Origin: Promethearchaeota archaeon
GTDB taxonomy: Archaea; Asgardarchaeota; Lokiarchaeia; Sigyniarchaeales; SOKP01
Assembly (NCBI GenBank): GCA_019057355.1
Contig: DXJM01000186.1
Location: forward strand, 1 to 6,134
Reading direction: 5' to 3'
DNA: 6,134 nt
Notes under the pieces: generated by a model
The model's input: the letters and a program-made list of their open reading frames with translations, nothing else
What the model was told of the DNA's origin: nothing
Database searches by the model: none
Made by a program: the position numbers and the translations under genes
Shown: in pieces, positions 1 through 6,103 of the stretch
Numbering within the stretch: the first letter of the stretch is position 1
How the letters are laid out: every line of letters starts with the position of its first letter

Positions 1-45
1 ATCGAGAATCAAAAAACGAGAGGTGGCGTTTCCTCCACCGACTGA
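1..45 (+). CDS. C-terminal tail of a TnpB-like protein (partial, 5' end outside window)
   Basis: Frame 1 is open from the window edge to a TGA at 43-45 and reads IENQKTRGGVSSTD. The stop lies in the loop of the hairpin that marks the element's right end. This is the arrangement expected for TnpB, the RNA-guided nuclease of IS200/IS605 elements, whose coding 3' end commonly overlaps the omega-RNA. Fourteen residues carry no catalytic motif, so the call rests on position, orientation and the hairpin, not on protein similarity. If the element is decayed, this could be a pseudogene remnant. Confidence 0.4.
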   Translation: MENQKTRGGVSSTD

Positions 46-64
46 AGTCGGTGGTTTCCACGCC
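25..64 (+). ncRNA. Probable 3' hairpin of a TnpB omega-RNA / IS right-end hairpin
   Basis: Two coaxial stems are visible: GGCGT (25-29) pairs with ACGCC (60-64), and CCACCGAC (35-42) pairs with GTCGGTGG (47-54) around the TGAA tetraloop at 43-46. In known IS200/IS605 systems the right-end DNA hairpin is bound by the TnpA transposase. When transcribed it forms the scaffold of the omega-RNA that TnpB uses, with the guide coming from flanking DNA immediately 3' of the element. Whether this copy is transcribed or active cannot be told from the window. Confidence 0.5.
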
Positions 65-74
65 TAATATCGAC

Positions 75-1157
75 ATGAAGAAATTGCTAATATTGGGTTT
101 AGACATTGGAGGTGCAAATACGAAAGCAGCTCTTATATTTTTTGAAAATAACATGATCAAAAAAACATTTTCCTGCATTGAATATTTTCCTTTTTGGGAG
201 CACTCCCTTGATAAAATTCCTAAAATATTCGAAGAAATAGTCGATAAATTACTAGTAAAGAACAAATTCAATAAACGTGATCTTGATTATATTGCTATTA
301 GTATTACTGCAGAGTTGTCCGATGCATTCAAATCTAAAAAAGAAGGAATTTTTACTATTTTAGATGCCCTTGAAAGAGTTTTTAGAAACCAAAAAATGGT
401 GTTTATAAGTACAAATAATACCTATATTTCTTTTAATGAAGCAAAAAATAATTACATGAGTATCGTAGCAGCAAATTGGGTATCAACATCATTATTTCTG
501 GGGCATTTTATATCTCAATGCATCTTAATCGATGCAGGATCGACCACAATAGACATTATCCCCATTTCTAAATCAATCCCAATACCTAAAGGAAAGGATG
601 ACGTTTCTAGGTTAATTCACCATGAATTAATCTATACTGGTGGTTTAAGGGCATCGATACCCTCTATTACACATTTTGTCCCTTTTCGGGGGGCAATGGT
701 ACGCATTTCTTTTGAAAAATTTGCTTTAATATCAGATGTTCATCGTATTTTGAACAATATAGCTGAACAGGAATATCTTAATGATACTGCCGATAATCGA
801 TCGAAATCTATCGAAGATTGTCATGCGAGATTGGCACGGATAATATGCGCGGATATCGATACTGTATCAATAGAGGAAATAAGAGAAATAGCGAAGTTTA
901 TATATAATAGGCAATTAAAAATCATCTCACAAGAAATCAAGCTTTTTCTGGAAAATTTTACCGTTTCTCATCCTGAATTTCAAAATAATCCTAAATTTGT
1001 CATAACAGGATTATCTGCCGAATTTTTGATAAGGCCATCATTACAAAATCTTGGATATCACAATATAGAAATTTATGAAAAGCTTACGAAAATCCCTGAT
1101 AATGTCAGTTCATCAGCATTTGCTGTGGCAGGAGCATTAAATTATCAAATGGAATGA
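75..1157 (+). CDS. mfnF: MfnF-like methanofuran biosynthesis enzyme (ASKHA/hydantoinase-like fold)
   Basis: Known role: MfnF joins (5-(aminomethyl)furan-3-yl)methyl diphosphate to gamma-glutamyl-tyramine, releasing diphosphate and forming the aminomethylfuran ether core of methanofuran. The family is also annotated as 'H4MPT-linked C1 transfer pathway protein'. Seen (360 aa, numbered from ATG 75): an N-terminal phosphate-binding GLDIGGANTK at about 8-17, TAELSDAF near 78-85, DAGSTTIDIIPI at 153-164, TGGLRA at 188-193, the TADN...RLARIICAD block at 238-260, and a GLSAEFLIRP segment near 312-321. I chose ATG 75 because family members begin just before the DIGGANTK motif. The in-frame GTG at 51 would place the start inside the upstream mobile-element hairpin and add eight unconserved residues. 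No Shine-Dalgarno is visible. The stop overlaps the next start by four bases, so this is an operon with mfnE. The protein should be cytosolic, with no membrane segments. Confidence 0.88.
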   Translation: MKKLLILGLDIGGANTKAALIFFENNMIKKTFSCIEYFPFWEHSLDKIPKIFEEIVDKLLVKNKFNKRDLDYIAISITAELSDAFKSKKEGIFTILDALERVFRNQKMVFISTNNTYISFNEAKNNYMSIVAANWVSTSLFLGHFISQCILIDAGSTTIDIIPISKSIPIPKGKDDVSRLIHHELIYTGGLRASIPSITHFVPFRGAMVRISFEKFALISDVHRILNNIAEQEYLNDTADNRSKSIEDCHARLARIICADIDTVSIEEIREIAKFIYNRQLKIISQEIKLFLENFTVSHPEFQNNPKFVITGLSAEFLIRPSLQNLGYHNIEIYEKLTKIPDNVSSSAFAVAGALNYQME

Positions 1158-1912
1158 CGTGTGTAAAGATGATAAAAAAAACGATAATAGTAAAAATAGG
1201 TGGTAAGATATTTGAAAATACTACCGATTTAAGCGCTACTATTATGCAATTACAGTCCATTATTGATGAAGGTGTCATTCAAAATGTTGTAATAATTCCT
1301 GGAGGGGGTTCACGTGCTAATTTTATACGAAAATTAGACAAAGAATTTAGACTAGGTAATGATTTATCCCATTGGATGGCAATATATGCCATAGATCTGA
1401 ATGGCATTGACTTACATGAAAAATTGCCTTTTACTAAACTGTTTGATAATCTAAAGAAAATAAAAGAAGCAGTAAATAATATAAAAGGTACCCTTATCTC
1501 AATTTTTTTACCATATAATTATCTTAAAGATAATGATCCATTACCTCACAGTTGGGATGTAACCTCAGATTCTATAACTTTATTCTTCGCTAAAAAATTA
1601 AGATTAAACGAATGCTTCTTCATTAAAAATGTTGATGGGATAATGATTAAGCACGGGAAAAGTAGCAAGCTAATAAAACATATCTCAACTGAAGAATACG
1701 AGACCTTATTACATGCTCAAGTTCTTCACATTAAAAAGGATAATAACAATGAATTAAAAAATTCAATGCCAATTGACTCTTTTTCATTGACACTGATAAA
1801 AAGATACGAGCTCCCGTGTACTATCTTGAATGGTTCGAGATCGAATTCAAGAATACAAAGTTATTTTAAAGAAAAAAAAGAAGATGATAAATATTATTCA
1901 AGAATATTTTAG
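1154..1912 (+). CDS. mfnE: MfnE-like (5-(aminomethyl)furan-3-yl)methyl phosphate kinase (amino acid kinase family)
   Basis: Known role: MfnE transfers the ATP gamma-phosphate to (5-(aminomethyl)furan-3-yl)methyl phosphate, giving the diphosphate consumed by MfnF. Seen (252 aa): the nucleotide-binding VKIGGK at 13-18, the glycine-rich PGGGSRAN at 49-56, HWMAIYAID at 73-81, PHSWDVTSDSI at 131-141, the KNVDGI loop at 158-163, and a C-terminal DSFSLTLIKRYELPCTILNG segment from about 208. The HWMAI and SWDVTSDS blocks separate MfnE-type proteins from acetylglutamate, aspartate and UMP kinases of the same superfamily. The ATGA overlap with mfnF suggests translational coupling. An in-frame ATG at 1169 (starting MIKKTIIVKIGG) would sit closer to the usual family start and is a real alternative. 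The lysine-rich C-terminal tail (about 239-252) looks unconserved. Enzyme class is well supported, and exact substrate assignment relies on the mfnF neighbour. Confidence 0.86.
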   Translation: MTCVKMIKKTIIVKIGGKIFENTTDLSATIMQLQSIIDEGVIQNVVIIPGGGSRANFIRKLDKEFRLGNDLSHWMAIYAIDLNGIDLHEKLPFTKLFDNLKKIKEAVNNIKGTLISIFLPYNYLKDNDPLPHSWDVTSDSITLFFAKKLRLNECFFIKNVDGIMIKHGKSSKLIKHISTEEYETLLHAQVLHIKKDNNNELKNSMPIDSFSLTLIKRYELPCTILNGSRSNSRIQSYFKEKKEDDKYYSRIF

Positions 1913-1916
1913 ATTA

Positions 1917-1927
1917 TATTTTTGTTT
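1917..1927 (+). terminator. Possible U-rich transcription stop after mfnE
   Basis: The 22-base gap after mfnE holds TTTTTGTTT at 1919-1927. Archaeal RNA polymerase can terminate on U-tracts without a hairpin, so this could end the mfnFE transcript. The tract is short and no stem is present. The same AT-rich gap (TTATATTT at 1914-1921, TTATAAA at 1926-1932) could instead be promoter DNA for the next gene, or the four genes may simply be cotranscribed. Confidence 0.2.
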
Positions 1928-1934
1928 ATAAACG

Positions 1935-2435
1935 ATGAATGCTGAAGAAATAAAAAAAAATGCAGAATTCCTAATCGCTACATTACCTGGCAGGAAAATA
2001 GAAGGATCTGAAAAAATTACCGTGAGATATAAAAATCTAGTTAATTTTGCCAGAATATATAGAAAAACTGACACAAAATATATTGGTTCAGAAGAGGATG
2101 GTATTGTAGCGATTCGTTCATGGGCGAACGTATATACGATTAAAACCTTGTATAAATTAGTCTTGGGAGAAAAATTCCAGCAAGGCGGGATTGAAAGGCC
2201 ATTCCTACTCAATACGAATAAAATGCTCCATGCAGGAAATATTTACGACTGGGAGGGCTGTGTTGATGTTAAAAATGGTGATAAATTAACCGGAACCGCA
2301 AGTTGGGGTGAATTTTGGTTTGTTGAAAAAAATAAAATGCTTTTTGGAAATCTCCATGCTAAAATTAAGAATCAGAACGATGAATTGGTATGCAATGTCA
2401 CTTCAAGAATAGGTATTAGGCCTGGAGGATACTAA
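1935..2435 (+). CDS. MaoC-like hydratase/dehydratase, N-terminal-type (FAS1-like) hot-dog subunit
   Basis: This 166-aa protein resembles the N-terminal, non-catalytic hot-dog domain of MaoC/FAS1-type dehydratases. Seen: an opening helix and strand region (GRKIEGSEKITVRYKNLVNFAR, about 19-40), LHAGNIYDW at 98-106 where family members carry the central LH-G-Q/N helix entry, GDKLTG at 115-120 (the usual P/K-GD-LTG turn), NQNDELV at 146-152, and a terminal strand. It lacks the D-x4-H catalytic pair that the next gene has. Known: two-subunit dehydratases of this superfamily (mycobacterial HadAB/HadBC, and split archaeal and bacterial forms) pair one such subunit with a catalytic one. The adjoining gene begins one base after this stop, supporting an obligate complex. 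The start ATG 1935 lacks a Shine-Dalgarno. A (3R)-hydroxyacyl thioester substrate is inferred; CoA versus another carrier is unknown. Confidence 0.72.
   Translation: MNAEEIKKNAEFLIATLPGRKIEGSEKITVRYKNLVNFARIYRKTDTKYIGSEEDGIVAIRSWANVYTIKTLYKLVLGEKFQQGGIERPFLLNTNKMLHAGNIYDWEGCVDVKNGDKLTGTASWGEFWFVEKNKMLFGNLHAKIKNQNDELVCNVTSRIGIRPGGY
2424..2428 (+). promoter_or_regulatory. Shine-Dalgarno GGAGG that fixes a TTG start
   Basis: GGAGG lies inside the last codons of the upstream MaoC-like subunit gene, eight bases before the TTG at 2437. It matches the CCUCC anti-Shine-Dalgarno of archaeal 16S rRNA and is the only strong ribosome-binding site I see in the window. It makes the non-ATG start convincing and suggests tuned, coupled expression of the two subunits. 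Confidence 0.75.
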
Positions 2436-2436
2436 A

Positions 2437-2982
2437 TTGGTAAAAACTGCTGACATACAAATCGGTCAAGTAATAAAAAATGAATTCGATCAGATTTCAA
2501 GAGAACTGCTAAAAACATATGCTAAAGTTTCAGGAGATACAAATCCCATCCATACTAATGATATAATTGCTGAAAAAGCAGGATTAAAAGGTGTAATTGC
2601 TCATGGTTTGTTTTCTTTTGGATTTATAACAAAATTATTTGAAGATTTTTTAGACCAAGAAAGAGATGGGAAGATCATTAGAATTAACATTGACATGAGG
2701 GGGATAGTGCGGTGCGGAGACCTCTTGGTAACTGAAGCGATTATTAGTAAAACTGAAGGAAAAAGGATTTTTTTTGATATAAAGCAAACAACTTATACGA
2801 ATGTTGATATTAAAAAGAATAATAAAATTATAAAGCAATTTGAAGCGGGAGAGCGGGGGTATATTTCTGAAAAAGATATAGCTCGTGGGTTTTTGAAGCA
2901 AAAAGAAGTTGATGATGGTATTTTAACATATAGAGAAAGGGTATCAATGGAAGGAAATGCTATCATTGAACTGTATGAATAG
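2437..2982 (+). CDS. MaoC-family (R)-specific enoyl hydratase / 3-hydroxyacyl dehydratase, catalytic subunit
   Basis: Known role: MaoC-type hot-dog enzymes reversibly add water to trans-2-enoyl thioesters to give (3R)-hydroxyacyl thioesters. Seen (181 aa): the family signature YAKVSGDTNPIH at 28-39, supplying the catalytic D34 and H39, then AEKAGLKGVIAHGLFSFG at 45-62, where the helix packs in the hot-dog fold and the conserved H-G occurs. The core should end near residue 142. The final ~40 residues (from about SEKDIARG onward) extend past the usual ~140-150 aa domain and are unassigned. The start is TTG at 2437, supported by GGAGG at 2424-2428 and by VKTADIQIGQ preceding the normal first strand. 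It is separated from the N-type subunit by one base, so the pair likely forms a heteromeric hydratase. Substrate chain length and pathway (fatty acid oxidation, lipid synthesis or other) cannot be read from the sequence. Confidence 0.85.
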   Translation: MVKTADIQIGQVIKNEFDQISRELLKTYAKVSGDTNPIHTNDIIAEKAGLKGVIAHGLFSFGFITKLFEDFLDQERDGKIIRINIDMRGIVRCGDLLVTEAIISKTEGKRIFFDIKQTTYTNVDIKKNNKIIKQFEAGERGYISEKDIARGFLKQKEVDDGILTYRERVSMEGNAIIELYE

Positions 2983-2999
2983 CTAGAATTTAAAGTAAT

Positions 3000-3011
3000 A
3001 TACGAACGTAT
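3000..3011. repeat. Small palindrome ATACG-AA-CGTAT
   Basis: A 5-bp inverted repeat around AA lies 17 bases after the stop of the catalytic MaoC-like gene and about 30 bases before a candidate TATA box. The two-base spacer is too short for a good RNA hairpin, so a DNA-binding site would be the more natural reading. In DNA this AT-rich, chance is also plausible. Confidence 0.2.
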
Positions 3012-3035
3012 TATTGATGATATTGATTTAAAACT

Positions 3036-3050
3036 GAAGATTTATATGTA
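3036..3050 (+). promoter_or_regulatory. Candidate archaeal promoter (purine BRE plus TATA box) for the HEAT-repeat gene
   Basis: GAAGATTTATATGTA has a purine-rich BRE-like run followed by TTTATATG, close to the archaeal TATA consensus TTTATATA. It lies in the only sizeable intergenic gap of the window (2983-3151). Transcription would start about 25 bases downstream, near 3070, leaving an 80-base leader before the TTG start at 3152. AT-rich composition makes such matches common, so this is a position-supported candidate only. Apart from this, the palindrome at 3000-3011 and a degenerate direct repeat (3012-3029 and 3150-3167), I see nothing in the gap. Confidence 0.35.
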
Positions 3051-3151
3051 TCTTAATAGAAAAAAATATTGGAAGTAGGAACAATAAATTTAGAATAGTT
3101 CTAAAAAAAAATTCATGATTAACCTAACTGATAACGATAGAGCGAAATATA

Positions 3152-6103
3152 TTGACGATATTGACTTCTCCTGATATAAACTTTTTAGAAAAGTTGATCT
3201 CTCAAGGGCATTATGAGAAAGCAACTGAAGAAATATTTATTATTATAGAAACGACTTTTGATGTGGAAACTAAATACAAAAGTCTAACGCTCTTGAACCA
3301 TATATGCGATAAATCTCCTTCAATTGCTTTAAAAGTGGTAAAGAAGGTATCGGAATTGATAAATGATACCAATTCATGGATAAGACTTGTTTCATTAGAA
3401 ATAATATATCAAATTTCAATGTATCGACCGAATTTATTAATAAACTCCATCGATAAATTAAATGCTCGATTGTATGACCAAGATCCCTCTGTGAGAAGAT
3501 TATCGGTAAAGATAATTGGTAATTTAATTATATCACTTCATCTTGATAAACCTAAAATGCATGGATTAATTGATGATTTTACTGAAAAATTAATGGATAA
3601 TGATTGGAAGGTCAAATTAAATGTGATTAAAATACTTCAAAAATTAATCAATCAAGATTACTCAAAACTAAGGGATTTAGAACCATTATTTTCAATTATA
3701 ATTCTTAATTTAAGGGATGAAGATGAGGATGTTGCAAGGTCTGCTGCTGAACTCCTCAATATTTTAGGAACATATTTCCTTTCAAAAGAAAAGGTCTTTT
3801 ACGTGTTACTCAATCTCCTATATAACGAAGAAGATAGAGTGAAAGAATTAATAATATGGTTATTTGGAGAAATTGGGAAGGAAAAATCATCTGAAATTAT
3901 TCCAATCATTCCTAAATTAATAAAGTTATTAGAAATCGATGATTATCGTATTCAAGTTAAAATTGTTGATGCTTTGGTAAAAATAGCATGTAATAATTTT
4001 GACCAAATTTGGGCGAATTTAATTAATGCCATTTTGAACGCAAGTGATAAAGATTACAGAGCAAACTTGACCCATTCTCTCTTTCATATTTGTCAAGAAA
4101 ACATTTCTACAATATTTAGCTATATTTTTGAAGAATTAGAAAATCCCTCAAAAAATGTTCGAGATGCTGTTGCGCTAGTGTTTAGACGTCTATTCGAAGA
4201 ACATCAAATTGATATAGAAAATGAAATAACAAAATTTTTGTACAAGTTGGATTCTAAATTTTGGAGAGAAAGGAAAAAAACTATAACATTATTGCATAAG
4301 ATTTGCTTTATTTTAAAAAAAGAAAAAATAGCAATATGGATTACCATCGAATTGGAAAAAATGTTAAACACTGAAAGCGATCGAGATGTAAAAAATGAAA
4401 TTAATAACATACTAGGGAAATTAAAAACTATCTATCCGAATATTGAAAGTAAAATTGAACGAATAAAAAATGAATTGCACCTTATAGAAGAAAGGACGAT
4501 TTCATTTCAAAAAATTCCAGCACAGTTTAGAGAGGAATTAAATTCAAATATTAAGAATTTTAAATTTAATACTACTGAACTAGAGATAAATAAGAAATAT
4601 AATCAAATACTTGAAGACATCAATAAATTTCATAATGATCTTAATAATTTTGAATATAAAAGATTAGCTTTTGATTTAATTGAAGAATGGGAAGAAACGA
4701 AAATACAGATAATTGAAGAGTTAGGTTTGATAAAGAGTTTTATATCTGAGATATTTAATGAAAAAAAATCGGAGTTTATTGAAAGCCTGAACGAAAAAAT
4801 TAGATTATTATACGATCGAATTGAAATTTTAGATGCAAAATTCGATTACATCAAAGATTACAAGTTAGAATTGAATATTAATGAACTATTTTCTAATAAA
4901 GATCTAAATATTGAATTTGAAGAAAAATTTGCATATATTACTCAATTAAGGAAGAATATGTTCAAACTAGAAGGTGATATAAGGGAAATTTTGATAAATA
5001 ATTTAGATTTCATCAAATTGTTCAAAAATTTACTAAGAAAATGGGTTTCCACCAAAATAAAAATTCAGCAATATCTTAGTGATATTGATTATCAAATAAA
5101 AATATTAAAAAATGACATTATTTCGTCCTTATCGCAAGATAGAAAGGTACGAGCTATAAATGAATCCAAAGATCCTGAATATGCAAATTTTATTGAGGTT
5201 CGAAATAAATTTGCATACCAGATCCTTCAAAGTCACGTACAGGACCTAATTTCTCAGAGTATTGAAGAATTTAAAAAAATAAATGATAATTTTACTCATT
5301 TAAATGAGAAAATAAACAATGTTGTGAAAAGAGAGGAATATTCCAAAGCATATCATTTAATTGATGTCAATTCTAATCAAATCCACAACTTTATTGAAGA
5401 AACTGAGAAGTCAATAGAAAATATTCTCGGGAAAGACGTGATTATAGAAGATAATAACCTATTTGATTTATATATAAGACCCTATCTCAATAGATGGACG
5501 GCATCCAAAGAATTATTGATAAACAAGCTTGGAAGTTTCGTAAAAAAAAAAGTAAATATTGTTTTACTTCATCAAATTAAGCATTATTTAGATATAATGA
5601 ACCCTATTACACTTGAATTACTTTCTTCGTATGTAAACGTGGAAATCACGCAATTGAAAAATAGAATATTAGAATTTATTAATAAAAATAAGCTAAATGC
5701 AAAAATCATTGGGGATTCGGTCATCTCTCCAAAATTATCGACTGAAATAAAAACCACCGACTTACTGTTTTATAAAGATATTAAAACAATTGGAAATATG
5801 ATTTATATGAATCTTAAATTGAACAATCCCTCAACTTTTACCTTTACAGATATTCAGGTTTCATTAAAACTTCCTAGTTATATCAAATTCTTAAAAAAAG
5901 AAAGCTTTCCCAAAATATTTTATTTAAATGACTTAAAACAATCTGATAGTTTCAAATTTAGATACGTCCTCAAGATTGATAAAAATATCAAAAGAGATTT
6001 ATCCTTACCTAATCCTGATGAGATAAAACTTGATCTTTACTATAAAGATCCCTATAATATCCATCGTAAGACGTCAAAAAGGTTAAATCTCCTCATCCCC
6101 TAA
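3152..6103 (+). CDS. Large HEAT-repeat protein with helical middle, winged-helix-like segment and C-terminal beta domain
   Basis: I do not recognise this 983-aa protein as a named family. Seen, in order: about eleven HEAT repeats between residues 36 and 426, with loop-helix starts such as DTNSWIRLVSLEI (72-84), DQDPSVRRLSVKIIG (109-123), DNDWKVKLNVIKIL (149-162), DEDEDVARSAAELL (189-202) and NPSKNVRDAVALVF (331-344). A highly charged, mostly helical, partly coiled-coil middle spans 428-800, with three W-x3-K motifs at W513, W631 and W782. A stretch at about 800-862 resembles a PCI-type winged helix, and a strand-rich domain fills 870-983. There is no signal peptide or membrane segment, so it is a cytosolic scaffold. 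Known: HEAT solenoids bind proteins, and solenoid-linker-beta-sandwich order occurs in adaptin and COPI large subunits; a relation is my inference. The start is TTG 3152, with an alternative TTG at 3161. An in-frame stop at 3125-3127 and no ATG in between rule out a longer ATG form. No clear Shine-Dalgarno precedes it. Monocistronic as far as visible. Confidence 0.85.
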   Translation: MTILTSPDINFLEKLISQGHYEKATEEIFIIIETTFDVETKYKSLTLLNHICDKSPSIALKVVKKVSELINDTNSWIRLVSLEIIYQISMYRPNLLINSIDKLNARLYDQDPSVRRLSVKIIGNLIISLHLDKPKMHGLIDDFTEKLMDNDWKVKLNVIKILQKLINQDYSKLRDLEPLFSIIILNLRDEDEDVARSAAELLNILGTYFLSKEKVFYVLLNLLYNEEDRVKELIIWLFGEIGKEKSSEIIPIIPKLIKLLEIDDYRIQVKIVDALVKIACNNFDQIWANLINAILNASDKDYRANLTHSLFHICQENISTIFSYIFEELENPSKNVRDAVALVFRRLFEEHQIDIENEITKFLYKLDSKFWRERKKTITLLHKICFILKKEKIAIWITIELEKMLNTESDRDVKNEINNILGKLKTIYPNIESKIERIKNELHLIEERTISFQKIPAQFREELNSNIKNFKFNTTELEINKKYNQILEDINKFHNDLNNFEYKRLAFDLIEEWEETKIQIIEELGLIKSFISEIFNEKKSEFIESLNEKIRLLYDRIEILDAKFDYIKDYKLELNINELFSNKDLNIEFEEKFAYITQLRKNMFKLEGDIREILINNLDFIKLFKNLLRKWVSTKIKIQQYLSDIDYQIKILKNDIISSLSQDRKVRAINESKDPEYANFIEVRNKFAYQILQSHVQDLISQSIEEFKKINDNFTHLNEKINNVVKREEYSKAYHLIDVNSNQIHNFIEETEKSIENILGKDVIIEDNNLFDLYIRPYLNRWTASKELLINKLGSFVKKKVNIVLLHQIKHYLDIMNPITLELLSSYVNVEITQLKNRILEFINKNKLNAKIIGDSVISPKLSTEIKTTDLLFYKDIKTIGNMIYMNLKLNNPSTFTFTDIQVSLKLPSYIKFLKKESFPKIFYLNDLKQSDSFKFRYVLKIDKNIKRDLSLPNPDEIKLDLYYKDPYNIHRKTSKRLNLLIP

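Larger units (their letters stand above)
1..65 (+). mobile_element. Right end of an IS200/IS605-family element (partial)
   Basis: Seen: bases 25-64 form a GC-rich imperfect palindrome in an otherwise very AT-rich window. An 8-bp stem (35-42 with 47-54, loop TGAA) is followed by an internal loop (TTCCT/TTTCC) and a second 5-bp stem (25-29 with 60-64). Known: subterminal hairpins of this kind, with a CCACCGAC/GTCGGTGG core just after tnpB, mark the right ends of many IS200/IS605 and IS1341-type elements in archaea and bacteria. Inference: tnpB lies to the left, outside the window, and reads toward mfnF. The exact right boundary cannot be fixed without the left end or an empty site; it should lie between about 64 and the mfnF start at 75. 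Confidence 0.65.

Noticed and set aside
51..74. In-frame GTG at 51 as the start of mfnF
   Set aside because: It lies in the stem of the mobile-element hairpin, adds eight residues with no family support, and ATG 75 sits at the expected distance before GLDIGGANTK.
1154..1912. Acetylglutamate, aspartate or UMP kinase identity for the amino acid kinase gene
   Set aside because: The HWMAI and PHSWDVTSDSI blocks and the overlap with mfnF fit MfnE, and no regulatory ACT domain follows.
1898..2212. 104-codon open frame on the - strand
   Set aside because: It lies almost wholly antisense to the well-supported N-type hot-dog gene, has no recognisable domain, and is expected from AT-rich codon use on the opposite strand.
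2650..2901. 83-codon open frame on the - strand
   Set aside because: It is antisense to the middle of the MaoC catalytic subunit gene, with no domain or ribosome-binding site.
3000..3011. Intrinsic terminator after the MaoC pair
   Set aside because: The stem is only 5 bp around a two-base spacer with no following U-tract, so I list it only as a weak palindrome.
4204..4410. 68-codon open frame on the - strand
   Set aside because: It is antisense to the last HEAT repeats of the large gene. Its Phe/Ile/Ser-rich translation is the usual mirror of a Lys/Glu/Asn-rich gene.
3152..6103. Reading the large gene as an SMC/Rad50-type ATPase because of its long helical middle
   Set aside because: There is no Walker A or B motif or ABC signature, and the N-terminus is a clear HEAT solenoid.
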